Below are positions 43,488 to 54,208 of a stretch of DNA of 64,000 bases, piece after piece; position 1 is the stretch's first letter, and the number at the start of each line of letters is the position of its first letter. The translations under genes were made by a program, and so were the position numbers. Under the pieces are notes generated by a model. It searched no databases, was not told the DNA's origin, and saw nothing but the letters and a program-made list of their open reading frames with translations. This DNA comes from Naegleria lovaniensis (taxonomy: Eukaryota > Heterolobosea > Eutetramitea > Acrasida > Naegleriidae): assembly GCF_003324165.1 (NCBI RefSeq), contig NW_025407854.1:124001-188000 (forward strand). Reading direction: 5' to 3'.

Positions 43488-44755
43488 ATGTCCTCTAGCA
43501 CAGCAGCATCATCGATGAACATGATTGAATTAGTGAAAAGTACAACACGACACGTCTGTGCTCAGCAACCACAACATGTCCGAATCAATACTCGAGCTCT
43601 TGAAAAAACATGTGAAATCATTTCTCAACACATTCATCAAAAATTGATGAAGCAGAAACAACAACAACAGCAAGACAATGACCACAACACCACTCATCCG
43701 CTTCCTCCTCCAATACTCATACCACAACCACAACAACACCTCACTCACTCATTGAATCTCTTTTTATTGAATGGGATAATGATACCTTACATTACAGAAA
43801 TTTAGAACAACCTCTTCTCACGTGCCAATACATTCTCGTTCTTTCATCTATTAATTTTTGTTTTTGGCCGCACAATGATTCCATTTCGAGTGAGAAGGAT
43901 GAATTTGAATATGGTCATCTTGCAGGTGCTTTACGAAAAGTATTAACAGAAAATCCCAATGCCTTCCATGCTCAAAATCTTTCACAATTATCTGAAGAGA
44001 AATTTGTCGAGTGGATGGGAGGTGTTACAACCATTCCATTAGTGAAAGAACGAGTGCGGTTGATACGAGAAGTGGGCTCAGTTCTCTTGACACATTTTGA
44101 AGGAAGTGCTTTTCAATTGATTCAATCTGCTCAAAAGAGTGTCAAACAATTAGTCTCTCTCATCACTCAATACTTTCCAGGATTTAGAGATTCTTGTATT
44201 TATTCTAAAACTGGACATCAAATTCATTTCTATAAGAGAGCACAAATATTTTGTGCAGATATTTATGGATGTTTTAGAGGAGAAGGTATTGGTGAATTTG
44301 TAGATATTCATGAATTGACCATGTTTGCTGATTATCGAGTACCACAATTATTGAGTAGTAATATTCATTTCATTGAATGCATTGAGGATCAAAATAAGGA
44401 AAAAAATAAGGAGCAAATCAATGAGAATCCTAGTAACGATCAAAATAAGGATCCAATCAATGAGAATAACATGATCCAGAGTGAGTATGACGATGATGAA
44501 CATGTCGTACTTGTCTATAGTTCAGAATTGAAAGATAAAATTGCTCGATTGCAACCATTGGAATATAGTTCTCAAATGGAAGTTGAAATTAGAGCATTTA
44601 CAATTCAAGCAGTTGAACAAATGAGACAAGTTTTACTCGAAAAACACAATATCAAGTGTTTGAGTATTGAGATTGATTGGATGTTATGGCAAATTGGTGA
44701 AAATGCAAGAAAGACAATCAAGCCTCATCATCGAACACTTTCTATTTATTACTAA
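43488..44755 (+). CDS. QNG1: Queuosine 5'-phosphate N-glycosylase (queuine salvage, DUF2419)
   Basis: The C-terminal 246 residues match the DUF2419/Qng1 family: TTIPLVKERVRLIREVG, LVSLITQYFPGFRDS, IHFYKRAQIFCADIYG, LTMFADYRVPQLL, then MEVEIRAFTIQAVEQMR and the ending HHRTLSIYY. The N-terminal end has the expected VKSTTRHVCAQQPQHVRIN and, further on, ILVLSSINFCFWP, YGHLAGALRKVL. The family frees queuine from queuosine-5'-phosphate so it can be reused in tRNA anticodons. The first part (43488 to about 43700) and the rest (from 43682) are in different frames. The stretch between has no GT, so no intron is possible; one extra base anywhere in 43682-43800 would join them. An Asn/Glu insert is present before ELKDKIARL. 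Confidence 0.82.
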
Positions 44756-45170
44756 CATTCATGATGAACCTTATTGGTGAGAGTTGCAATAAATTACTCT
44801 AGATCAAAGGTCAAGATATGATCCATTTCATGTTTCCAATGACTCAGCCACATCTTCTTCAACTCGGTTGATGAGCCATGGCAACAAGACCACCACACGG
44901 TTGAAGTTGACTTCCGAGCAAAAGAGCTTCCTTGCATCAAAAAAAAATAACGCATTTCTTGCTTCCGAAATCATCACACAAATTTCGCAGCTTGCCCATC
45001 TTCCTACAAATTTGGCCTTCATGCGTGATTAGATTGTAAATATCGTGTTCATACTTATCACAAGATTATTCTGTCAGCTGCGGACAAACCATCATCATCT
45101 TATTCCTTGTGCTAACCATCATCATATAGACGCACACTTCTCAAGCACACGTGGCATTCATTCCGTATAT
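44756..45170. other. Intergenic region upstream of the CUL4 gene
   Basis: The frame of the cullin gene is open from an ATG at 45045, but residues 1-42 (His-rich, MFILITRLFCQ) are unlike any cullin, so I start the gene at 45171. No other gene is seen here. The segment 44828-45022 on the minus strand is an unsupported 64-codon frame. Confidence 0.5.
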
Positions 45171-47717
45171 ATGTCCTCTATCCCATCCAAAAGAAAACAA
45201 CATCAAACCACTATCGACTTTACAAAGCAATCCGATCAAACCAAGAAACTTAAATCTTCAAAAATAATTCAAGACGAAGAAGACAACGACGTTGAGATTA
45301 TTACAAGTGTTGCCTCAGAAAAGCCCAAAATGAAAGCAATGGCCGTAACATCATCTTCTGCAAGTACGAACTCTTCAAATAACAATTCAGCAACATCCAC
45401 TTCGTCATCTTCGGGAGGGTTTACTAAAAAGTCATTGGCTCCATCTACTGGAGGTGGGTTGACCAATGGCAACAATAACATGACAACCTCTCCTCTTCCA
45501 TCTGCATCACAAAAAAAGAGAATGCTCAAAATTAAACCGTTCACTATCAAACCAACGGTTGATGAAAATTTCGAAGAAGAGACTTGGAACAAACTTAAAT
45601 CAGCCGTCATAGCTATCCAACAAAAACAATTGATTTCGATTGGCCAAGAAGAGCTTTATCAACTTTGCTCTGATTTGTGTAGACATAAAAAACATGAAAG
45701 TACATATAACAAATTGAAAGAATTATGTAGCCAGAATATCGAAAGCATTGTAAATGATTTAACGAACAAAACACCTGATCATACTGCTTTCTTGAATATT
45801 GTTGTGAAAAGCTGGGAAAACTTCACAGAACAATTGAAATCTATTCGATCAATATTTCTCTATCTAGAAAGATCCTATGTTGTTTCATTACCAGATAAAA
45901 CAATATGGGACATGGGATTAAAAATATATAGGGACTATCTGAAGAGTAATGAACAAGTAGGAAGAAAGATAATTTCCGGTATTTTATACTTAATTCAACA
46001 AGAAAGAAATGGTGAAAGCATTGATAGGTCCATTGTACTACGTCTAGTTCGAATGTTGATAGACTTGCAATTATATGAAGATTATTTTGAAAAATCATTT
46101 CTCGAAGAAACGAGAAGTTTCTACTCTGCAGATGGACTCAAAAATGTGGATTCACTCAATCCTCCAGAATATTTATTGTATGTTGAAACTAGGTTAAGAC
46201 AAGAATCAGAAAGAGTGAGCAATTATCTGGCAAAGACAACGAAACGACCGCTCATACAAATCACAGAACATGAATTAATCAAGAAACATGCAAAGACCAT
46301 TTTAGAAAAGGGATTCTCTGACATGATGGAGTCTCATAGAATTTCTGACTTGAGTCGATTGTATGGATTATTGAGATTAGTGGATGAACTGGAATTACTC
46401 AAAGAATATTTTACAGATTATATGAAACTGAAAGGAGGCAAAATTGTCAAAGATGAAGAAAATGAAAAGAATATGGTTCAAGACACTCTTCAATTAAAAA
46501 GCAAGGTTGATGAGTTGTATGAACAAGCTTTCCACAAGAATGAACAATTCATGTATGCCATAAGAAAAGCATTTGAATACTTTTTGAATTTGGTTCCAAA
46601 CAAACCAAGCGAACTCATTGCCAAATACATTGATTCAAAATTGAAATCTGGTAACAAGGGATTAACAGATTCCGAGTTGGAAAGATGTATGGATAACGCT
46701 CATGCCATTGTAAAATACATTCACGGAAAGGATATCTTTGAGGCCTTTTATAAGAAGGATTTAGCAAAGAGACTCTTACTGGGAAGATGTTCATCCTATG
46801 ATGCAGAAAGAATTATGATTGCTAAACTCAAAACAGAGTGTGGTCCTCAATTTACTAACAAACTTGAAGGCATGTTCAAAGATGTTGATATTTCCAATGA
46901 CATGATGGCAAATTTCAAGAAGAGTAAGGAATACAAAAAATTATGTTCCGAATTTGGAGACCATGACTCTACCATGCCTTTTGAGTTAAATGTTACCATA
47001 CTTACAAGTAGTAATTGGCCAAATTACACTCCAGATACTTTAAATTTACCAAAGGAAATTTCTATAGCTCAAGAGGCTTACAAGGATTTCTATGTGAACA
47101 AACACTCTGGACGTGTTCTCAAATGGATTCACAATCTTGGTCAATGTACTTTGAAGGCTCTCTTTCCTTCAGGGAGAAAAGAGCTGATTGTATCATTCTA
47201 TCAAGCTCTAACTCTGTTGCAGTTTAATAACAAGGTCAAAATCTCGTATTCAGAACTCAAACAACTCATTGGTATCGAAGATGCAAAGGAATTTATGCTT
47301 ACCATGCAATCATTGACACTACACAAAGTGAAAGTATTGAAAAAGGAGAGAAAAGGAACGGACATTAAGGAAGACGATGTCTTTTATGTCAATGATGAGT
47401 TTACTCATTCACTCACAAAAATTAAGGTCAACTCTCTACAACTCAAAGAAACCAAAAAAGAAAGAACTGAAACAACTGAGAAGGTCTTGTTAGATCGTAG
47501 TTATGTCATTGATGCTGCCATTGTGAGAATTATGAAGGCAAGAAAGACTCTCACTCATCAACAATTGTTGGCAGAAGTGTTAAAACAAATTCGATTCCCA
47601 ACGACTGGTCAAGACATTAAGAAGAGAATTGAAAGTTTAATTGACAGAGATTATCTTGAAAGAGATGCAAATTCACAAGCTGGCAGTTCATCCTGTACGT
47701 ATCATTATGTTGCTTAG
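45171..47717 (+). CDS. CUL4: Cullin-4
   Basis: 848 residues in one exon from MSSIPSKRKQHQTT. It matches cullin-4 over the whole length: IRSIFLYLERSYVV and IWDMGLKIYRDYL in the N-terminal repeats, FLEETRSFYSADG, NKPSELIAKYIDSKL, IVKYIHGKDIFEAFYKKDL, KLEGMFKDVDIS, LPKEI... HSGRVLKWIHNLG, then the winged-helix end AAIVRIMKARKTLTHQQLL with the NEDD8-accepting Lys in the R-I-M-K-x-R-K motif, and the final YHYVA. CUL4 scaffolds DDB1-DCAF ubiquitin ligases through ROC1. A 120-residue N-terminal extension rich in Ser, Lys and Asn carries KRK and KKLKSSK nuclear-type signals, like the extension of animal CUL4B. A WDR53-like gene in the window is a candidate DCAF. Confidence 0.92.
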   Translation: MSSIPSKRKQHQTTIDFTKQSDQTKKLKSSKIIQDEEDNDVEIITSVASEKPKMKAMAVTSSSASTNSSNNNSATSTSSSSGGFTKKSLAPSTGGGLTNGNNNMTTSPLPSASQKKRMLKIKPFTIKPTVDENFEEETWNKLKSAVIAIQQKQLISIGQEELYQLCSDLCRHKKHESTYNKLKELCSQNIESIVNDLTNKTPDHTAFLNIVVKSWENFTEQLKSIRSIFLYLERSYVVSLPDKTIWDMGLKIYRDYLKSNEQVGRKIISGILYLIQQERNGESIDRSIVLRLVRMLIDLQLYEDYFEKSFLEETRSFYSADGLKNVDSLNPPEYLLYVETRLRQESERVSNYLAKTTKRPLIQITEHELIKKHAKTILEKGFSDMMESHRISDLSRLYGLLRLVDELELLKEYFTDYMKLKGGKIVKDEENEKNMVQDTLQLKSKVDELYEQAFHKNEQFMYAIRKAFEYFLNLVPNKPSELIAKYIDSKLKSGNKGLTDSELERCMDNAHAIVKYIHGKDIFEAFYKKDLAKRLLLGRCSSYDAERIMIAKLKTECGPQFTNKLEGMFKDVDISNDMMANFKKSKEYKKLCSEFGDHDSTMPFELNVTILTSSNWPNYTPDTLNLPKEISIAQEAYKDFYVNKHSGRVLKWIHNLGQCTLKALFPSGRKELIVSFYQALTLLQFNNKVKISYSELKQLIGIEDAKEFMLTMQSLTLHKVKVLKKERKGTDIKEDDVFYVNDEFTHSLTKIKVNSLQLKETKKERTETTEKVLLDRSYVIDAAIVRIMKARKTLTHQQLLAEVLKQIRFPTTGQDIKKRIESLIDRDYLERDANSQAGSSSCTYHYVA

Positions 47718-48015
47718 CGAGAGAGGAATGTGAAACATGTTGAATTCGTTGTGTGTGCGTGTACAAAATATTGTCTTTTTCATTAAACAAACACTATTTA
47801 TGAAAGTGGTTTGGATCAAGTTTTCTTAAATTGGTAATGGCCAAGTCGTATTAACAAACCATCGTATCGTTGGTAACAATAATACCATTGAGTTACTCAC
47901 CAAGTATCAATTCGTGAGAGTCAGATTGTCAAATTCTTGTGGATGAATAACTGTTACGCTTGATCAAGTTGGTACCAACCTCCAAAGTATTTTTGAAGAT
48001 AAGTTATTTAAAAAA

Positions 48016-51000
48016 ATGAAGAGAAGTTTTGAGCAAGCCTTGTTGGGTGAGAGTAGTACTACCAACCATGACATGAGTAGTAGCAGCGATCATGCACAAG
48101 AGGCAGACACCACTACCAACTCGTCCTCAATAACAACAACAACAACAACTTTAAATCCTACGACTGTTGTGAACAATAGACCACAACAAGCATCTCCGAA
48201 TGAAACGAGTTCACTCACAACCACTCAACCACCATCATCACACCAACAACAAGCCTTTTCCGATCCATATCATCGGATCACACCACTCATGACTTCAATA
48301 GGATCACCTCATCATTCCAATCATGTCATGATTCAACAACAACTACCACAAACACAACAAACTCAACCCTCACAACAAATGCCATCTTCAACGATTCATT
48401 CACACTCTTCCATGCTTCATCGATTGGCCATTCACAATGCCACTATGAATACAGTGAATGCCATTCAACAACGATCAATACCGCATTCTATTCCATCTTC
48501 TTCTCAACATTCTATGCCATCTTCTTCTCCTCCTCAACAACATCAACAACATAATCAACATAATCAACAACAACAAACATCACATGGAATAATGACATCC
48601 AATCATTCATCACCTCCTTCCAAGAAATTAAAATCTCAAACATCATCACCAACCAATCCAAGTCAAGCATTACCTCCCAATTTACCAAATCTTTTACCAA
48701 ATTTAATGGGCAATAGTTTACCACCTTTGAGTAATTTCTTATTTACACCTCCTCCTTTTTTACAAGCTGTGAGTCGATCACGATCGAATTCATCCTCTTC
48801 AACAAATTCAACCACACCAAATTCTTCTCAACCGATTCATAGCTCTTCTTCTTCTCAATTGATCCATAGTTCTTCACCAAGAAATAGATCTAATTCAACA
48901 AATTTATTACCTTCTAATGGTGTGATCAACTCGTCCAATATGGTGATCAACTCATCCAATATGATGATCAACTCATCCACACAATCATTCAATAACACAC
49001 TCTCTAACCCTTCTACTGTGGTGGTTCCTTCAGGTATTCCAGTAAATTCCTCACAAAATTCTTCAAAAAGTCATCCAATCACTTCAACAGGACCTCTTCC
49101 TCCTTCTCAAGATACAAGAAGTCAAAAATTAAAAGATACTTGGGTTGAAGTTTACAAAAGCTTAAAAAAACTGGAAGCTTTTGTGAGTCAAAAAACAACA
49201 CAATCTTGTACAAGGCCTTGGGAAAATAACGAACATGTCACTCTATTTACAATAATTTATGATTTATGCATTTTACCTGATTCTGTTTATTATGAAGATC
49301 AGCTCTATATTCTCTATTCTATTTATATCAAGAAATATTTACAAACAACCATTGTACCATGTTTGAAAGACAAACATTCTGAAGATTTGTTAAATGAAAT
49401 TGTTTTTATTTGGGGAAATTTTAGAGATATATTTGTGAAATTTTGTTCCTATATATTTAAATATTTAGATCAATTTTATGTTGTTTCAAATTCCAAACGA
49501 ACATTACGATCTGAAGCATTTTACTCCTTCAAAACAGTTGTGTTTGATGGAATGAAAACTACTCTGAGACAAATTATTCTAGACAAGATTGATCAAGATC
49601 GAAAAAATTTCAATTCCGATACCTCCTTTTATTTATCTCAAAGACATTTATTGAGACAAACTCTTGAATTATTCATTGAATTGGATCATTCAAATTTTGT
49701 ACCAATTCCAGACTATGTTTCTCAACCACAACGTGAAAGTATTGGTGGTAACATTACTAACATTTCTTCATCATCCAATTTGAGTGTATTGAATTCTCAT
49801 TTGAATTCTCATACGAATTGCCATCTTCACTGTGAAGAATATGTTCAAGATTTTGAAAAATTTGCTGAAAAAGAAACGAGAGAATTTTATCATAAAATTG
49901 CAGAAGATTGGATTGAAAAGTATAATCTCACAGAGTATTTAATGAGAGCTGAAGATTGTATTCAACAAGAACAATCAAGAATTTATGCCATCTTTCCCAC
50001 TCACTTTTCACAAAACAAACTCATGAAAATTGTAGATTTGGAATTGTTGAAAAATAAGGAACAACGTTTATTAGAAATGTCTGGATCAGGAGTGAAAATT
50101 CTAATTCGAGATGAAAAGATGGAAGATTTAAAAAGATTGTATCGACTCATGAATCGAGTAGAAGGAGGATTAGAGCCAATTGCTGAACTCTTTAAAGAAT
50201 ATTTAATTTTTGTTGGAAATGAATTATTTAGCAAACATGAGAGAGCGACTTTGGAGATGATTAAGGGAGTACAATCAAACATGAGTAGTAGTAGTAGCAG
50301 TATTAGTACTTCTATTACTACATCTTCTTCTTCTTTTACTACATCCTCTTCTATAGCTACTACATCTTCTTCTTCTTCTTCTTCTGTTACTACATCCTCT
50401 TCTATTACCACTACTACTAATAGTAGTAATAGTTCCTCTATGGATACTAGCCCTCCTGAAACAAACACAAAATCCTCTTCAGATCCTCTCAATAATATTA
50501 TTGAATCATCCATCATTTCTAATGAAGTATACACAAAATGTGTGAGATATTTGATTGAATACTATGTCATTGAATTGATGGAATTGCACAAAAAGATGAA
50601 AAATATTGTGAATGGTCCTTTTTGTAGAAATGTCATCTTCCACAAAGCCATGTCAGAAGGTTTTAAACAATTTGTGAATAAGAATATTTCACTTGGTCAA
50701 TTTGAAATCAGAGTAGTTCAATTATTTGCCTACTACACGGATGATATTTTGAGAAAAAAGACAGATGATAATTTAGATTTAATTGTTGATTTTATTCAAT
50801 TCTTTTCAGATCGAGATATTTTCATTGAAGAATATAGAAAGTTATTTGCTGTTCGATTACTAGTAACAGATTATCAAGAATTAGAAGAACGTATGATGAT
50901 TTCTAAACTTAAATATCATTACAGAGGAGTAGCAGATATTTACAAACTTGAGAAAATGCTTGCTGATAAGACAATGACCAATGACATGAGACAAGACTTT

Positions 51001-51867
51001 CAAAATTATATCTCACTGAATAATTTACATCTTCCTTATGAGGTGAATGTGACTGTATTAACAATGGGAATGTGGCCTTTAAAAGCTAAAGAATATATGC
51101 AACTTCCAAAAGAGATTGCTGACTCACAAATGCTCTTCAAACAATTTTATGATTCTAGAAATGGAAAACGAGTGTTAAAATGGGTATATTCCAAGAGTAT
51201 GGTTCAGTTACTGGCTCACTATGCAAAAGGAAATCATTTATTGGAATTGACCACTCTACAGGCCTCCATACTTTTACTATTTAATGACAACTCGTCATTG
51301 ACATTGAAACAAATTGAAGAACTCACTGGTTTGAGTTATGACAACATTGCGATTCATTCTCAGCAACAGCAGCAAGCATCAAGTACCATCAGACCATTTG
51401 GAGCAGCTGCTTCCAATTCAGAATCGCAATCATCGTATTCATCCGATATTGATTTGAAACAAGCTATTGCATCACTCACTACCGAGAAATTACCCCTTCT
51501 TATTCGTACTAACAATGCTAGTAGTAGTGGAGAATCGTCCATCGTGCTCACTCTCAACGAAGCGTTTCATAATAGACTTCACAAAATTAAGGTTCCTCTT
51601 CCCAGAGTAACCCAAAAAGATATTCAGAGCACACAATCATCTGTATCTACAGATCGAACTTATATTTTAGATGCGTGTGTGGTTCGAGTGATGAAAACAA
51701 GAAAGTCCATGAACATTCAGAGTCTATTTAACGAGGTCGTGACGCAGCTCATACCAATTTTCACACCTGATGTGAAACAAATCAAGAAGAGAATCGAGTC
51801 GTTAATTGAAAGAGATTTTTTAAAACGAGATGAAGTTAATAACACAATAATTCACTATGTTGCCTAA
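48016..51867 (+). CDS. Divergent cullin with long disordered N-terminal extension
   Basis: 1283 residues, single exon. The first 370 residues are Ser/Gln/Asn/Thr/Pro-rich and low complexity. After TWVEVYKSLKKLEAFVSQKT the cullin repeats begin: YILYSIYIKKYLQTTIVPCL, FCSYIFKYLDQFYVVS. The C-terminal half has the usual order: ERMMISKLKYHYRG, LEKMLADKTMTNDMRQDF, LHLPYEVNVTVLTMGMWP, NGKRVLKWVYSKSM, then VVRVMKTRKSM with the NEDD8 Lys, and IHYVA at the end. Poly-Ser/Thr tracts are inserted near residues 755-815 and 1115-1150. It most resembles CUL1-type cullins but several core segments are degenerate, so the adaptor preference (SKP1 or other) cannot be read. It follows CUL4 by 298 nt in the same direction, without being a close copy. 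Confidence 0.85.
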   Translation: MKRSFEQALLGESSTTNHDMSSSSDHAQEADTTTNSSSITTTTTTLNPTTVVNNRPQQASPNETSSLTTTQPPSSHQQQAFSDPYHRITPLMTSIGSPHHSNHVMIQQQLPQTQQTQPSQQMPSSTIHSHSSMLHRLAIHNATMNTVNAIQQRSIPHSIPSSSQHSMPSSSPPQQHQQHNQHNQQQQTSHGIMTSNHSSPPSKKLKSQTSSPTNPSQALPPNLPNLLPNLMGNSLPPLSNFLFTPPPFLQAVSRSRSNSSSSTNSTTPNSSQPIHSSSSSQLIHSSSPRNRSNSTNLLPSNGVINSSNMVINSSNMMINSSTQSFNNTLSNPSTVVVPSGIPVNSSQNSSKSHPITSTGPLPPSQDTRSQKLKDTWVEVYKSLKKLEAFVSQKTTQSCTRPWENNEHVTLFTIIYDLCILPDSVYYEDQLYILYSIYIKKYLQTTIVPCLKDKHSEDLLNEIVFIWGNFRDIFVKFCSYIFKYLDQFYVVSNSKRTLRSEAFYSFKTVVFDGMKTTLRQIILDKIDQDRKNFNSDTSFYLSQRHLLRQTLELFIELDHSNFVPIPDYVSQPQRESIGGNITNISSSSNLSVLNSHLNSHTNCHLHCEEYVQDFEKFAEKETREFYHKIAEDWIEKYNLTEYLMRAEDCIQQEQSRIYAIFPTHFSQNKLMKIVDLELLKNKEQRLLEMSGSGVKILIRDEKMEDLKRLYRLMNRVEGGLEPIAELFKEYLIFVGNELFSKHERATLEMIKGVQSNMSSSSSSISTSITTSSSSFTTSSSIATTSSSSSSSVTTSSSITTTTNSSNSSSMDTSPPETNTKSSSDPLNNIIESSIISNEVYTKCVRYLIEYYVIELMELHKKMKNIVNGPFCRNVIFHKAMSEGFKQFVNKNISLGQFEIRVVQLFAYYTDDILRKKTDDNLDLIVDFIQFFSDRDIFIEEYRKLFAVRLLVTDYQELEERMMISKLKYHYRGVADIYKLEKMLADKTMTNDMRQDFQNYISLNNLHLPYEVNVTVLTMGMWPLKAKEYMQLPKEIADSQMLFKQFYDSRNGKRVLKWVYSKSMVQLLAHYAKGNHLLELTTLQASILLLFNDNSSLTLKQIEELTGLSYDNIAIHSQQQQQASSTIRPFGAAASNSESQSSYSSDIDLKQAIASLTTEKLPLLIRTNNASSSGESSIVLTLNEAFHNRLHKIKVPLPRVTQKDIQSTQSSVSTDRTYILDACVVRVMKTRKSMNIQSLFNEVVTQLIPIFTPDVKQIKKRIESLIERDFLKRDEVNNTIIHYVA

Positions 51868-51882
51868 TTAAACATGCCATGA

Positions 51883-52760
51883 TCAAATTTTGACCAATCT
51901 GCTAACCATACTTTGTCCTCTGGCTTCTGCAATATCGTGAGCTGTTTTTCCTAAATTGTTTTTTATGGATTTATCTGCTCCCAATCTTAGCAGCTCCTCG
52001 ACAGAAGCAACTCGACCAAAATAGCTTGCAATGTGAAGTGGGGTGTCACCGAACTGTTTGGGTTGCAATAAATTTATGGCTACCAAAGATGCACTTACGT
52101 AGGACTTGCTATTTACACTTAATCCTGCTTTCACCAACACCTCAAGAATTTCAACGTTATCCTTAGAGGCGGCACCATGAAGGGAGTTCTAGGATTTGTG
52201 AACATGATCTGTGAAATTAAACGAAACAACTCACCCACTGAAATAATTAACTTTTTTGCTGAACACAACTCAACAATAAGCTTACCTCAATCTTTTTTGC
52301 ATTTGAGCGATGTGATTAAAACGAAAAGACACTTACGAACTTGTTTATGGAGATATGTGAGTTCTTCACATGATGATTTACTACTTACTTTCTATCATCG
52401 GGATATGATCGATAATTTCGGAAACAAATATTACTTACATCTCCTAACTCCACTTTTGCTCCCTTTGATACTAATAATGATACAATTTCTTTGTTTCCCT
52501 TAAAGGACGCAGCAAATAAGGGTGTCTTGAAGTCAATAGTAATTACATGTTTTGTTTCAATTGATCATACCCACTACCAACCATGATCCTCCGGTTTATC
52601 TGCCTTCATCGCCCAAACAACATACCTCACTCTCAAATATTCCCACAGGTGAAAAAGCATTGAGATCAGCCTTTCCGCTTTCAACAATTTTTTTAACGGC
52701 TGCTACATCACCCTTAGTTACAGCGTCATAGAGATCCTTAGTGGATGATTGTTGAGCCAT
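51883..52760 (-). CDS. Small ankyrin-repeat protein
   Basis: Four small exons, all phase 0: 52760-52626, 52525-52439, 52188-52099 and 52053-51883 (introns 100, 250 and 45 nt), 160 residues. It starts MAQQSSTKDLYDAVTKGDVA, with ankyrin units AVKKIVESGKADLNAFSP, TPLFAASFKGNKEIVSLLV, SLHGAASKDNVEILEVLV and TPLHIASYFGRVASVEELL. Each exon carries about one repeat, so exon and repeat boundaries agree, which supports the splicing. Ankyrin-only proteins mediate binding; no other domain is present. It ends 15 nt before the convergent cullin gene's stop. Confidence 0.8.
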
Positions 52761-52871
52761 TTTTTTAAATGTACATCTTTACGAAATTAAGAGTGACACA
52801 CAGTGGTTTAACGCGAGCCTCAATTCTGCAGCGAGTTTGTTGGTGAGTTGGCGAGGGTGATTTGTAAAGAT

Positions 52872-53963
52872 TTAATGCAAGTGTTCCCATTCACTCCTAA
52901 AGGCATGTGGCTTCCAATAGTATCTTTCATCACCATGATCATGACCACATGATTCATCACCACATTCTTCACCAATATGATTCTCTTCAGAGTAATCAGC
53001 TGTTTCGAGTGTTGGATAATCTTCATAGCCTGTAAGTGGGGGAGCCAGAACAATGTTTTCTACATCCTTACTACGTCCTCCGAGTAGTCCAGCAGAGTAA
53101 ATATCGCGTGAAACAATTTCTTGAACTAGATCTGGAGTTTTCGACAATCGAGGAATCATTTGGTTGAGTATGGAACTTGGTACTGCTTGATGTTCTGGCT
53201 TGTCTTCATTCTTTGTAAGAATTTCTTTCATCTTGAGATAAAGGGGTAAATATAATTGATAATTTGGTTTGACTCCATTCTTTTCTTCCAATTCAACAAT
53301 AAAGTTAAAACATTCGTCAAATTTTCCATTGTCAATAAAACACTTCACAATGGTCTTGTAAGTTGAATAATCTAAAGTTAATTTAAAGTCCTTGTGGATA
53401 GCATTTGTGAGATGAAGAGCTAGAGGTAAATATCCAAAGAGGCATGAAATGGTGATAAGTTCCATGTATATTCCAAGAGCCTTTGGGTCTTCTGCTTGGA
53501 CAAATTGATTTAATTTTGTTAGAGAGTTCAATAATGTAAAATTTGGAGAGTCGGATGGAGCTTGTTCTTTACGAACGTTATGAGAAATATATTGATGAAT
53601 ATACTTGTCCAACTCTTTTGCCATCTTACTACTTCCTTTCGGAAGACAGGAAGAGGCTTTACTCCTTGCAGATTCCCATAACCGTAAAATTTGATTCTTT
53701 TCAATTTCAGAGATTTCATCTCGAATAATGGGTGATTTGCTTTCAACAGTTACTCCTTGTACAATTCCGAAAGTTTTATAACTGGTACAATAATTAGCAC
53801 TGGTGTTTTTAGTTTCCCGTGTATGATCATAAATATTAATGTTATTATTTTGATAATTAAAATTCAACATCAAGACGGTTCTAGAAGAGAAAGAAGGAAT
53901 TTTAAATAACGAGTGATTTGAGAAGATCGCTCGTCTACCTTCGCTAAGCCTTTTTGCCAACAT
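52872..53963 (-). CDS. PPR-like protein, probably mitochondrial
   Basis: 363 residues, single exon. The N-terminus MLAKRLSEGRRAIFSNHSLF is rich in Arg/Ser/Leu without Asp, like a mitochondrial presequence. The centre shows PPR-type helices: YMELITISCLFGYLPLALHL, then YSTYKTIVKCFIDNGKFDEC and a following VKPNYQLYLPLYLKM. Only two to three repeats are readable. The C-terminus is acidic with a CGDESCGHDHGDE segment that could bind metal. It may be a mitochondrial ribosomal or RNA-binding factor, but no family can be named. Confidence 0.5.
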   Translation of the reverse strand: MLAKRLSEGRRAIFSNHSLFKIPSFSSRTVLMLNFNYQNNNINIYDHTRETKNTSANYCTSYKTFGIVQGVTVESKSPIIRDEISEIEKNQILRLWESARSKASSCLPKGSSKMAKELDKYIHQYISHNVRKEQAPSDSPNFTLLNSLTKLNQFVQAEDPKALGIYMELITISCLFGYLPLALHLTNAIHKDFKLTLDYSTYKTIVKCFIDNGKFDECFNFIVELEEKNGVKPNYQLYLPLYLKMKEILTKNEDKPEHQAVPSSILNQMIPRLSKTPDLVQEIVSRDIYSAGLLGGRSKDVENIVLAPPLTGYEDYPTLETADYSEENHIGEECGDESCGHDHGDERYYWKPHAFRSEWEHLH

Positions 53964-54208
53964 TTTTTGTGTTCTTCTTTCGGATTGAGTATTTTGACTG
54001 GACGGAAATGTTGTTGTTTGAATTCAGAGTAAGTGGAACTCAGAACAGGATGATAACCAGACTTCCTCTTCAAGATGTTTCTCGGATTTCATTGGAATTC
54101 ATCACTCAACTCAATATCACGGAAATACATTCCGTCATCACAATTCCGAAAATTCCTGTTCTATTTTCTTCCTCACCAAACATGAATTGGTTCAAAATTC
54201 TTTAAAAA

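Noticed and set aside
45045-45170. First 42 codons of the cullin-4 frame
   Set aside because: His-rich text with no cullin resemblance; MSSIPSKRK at 45171 is preferred, though not proven.
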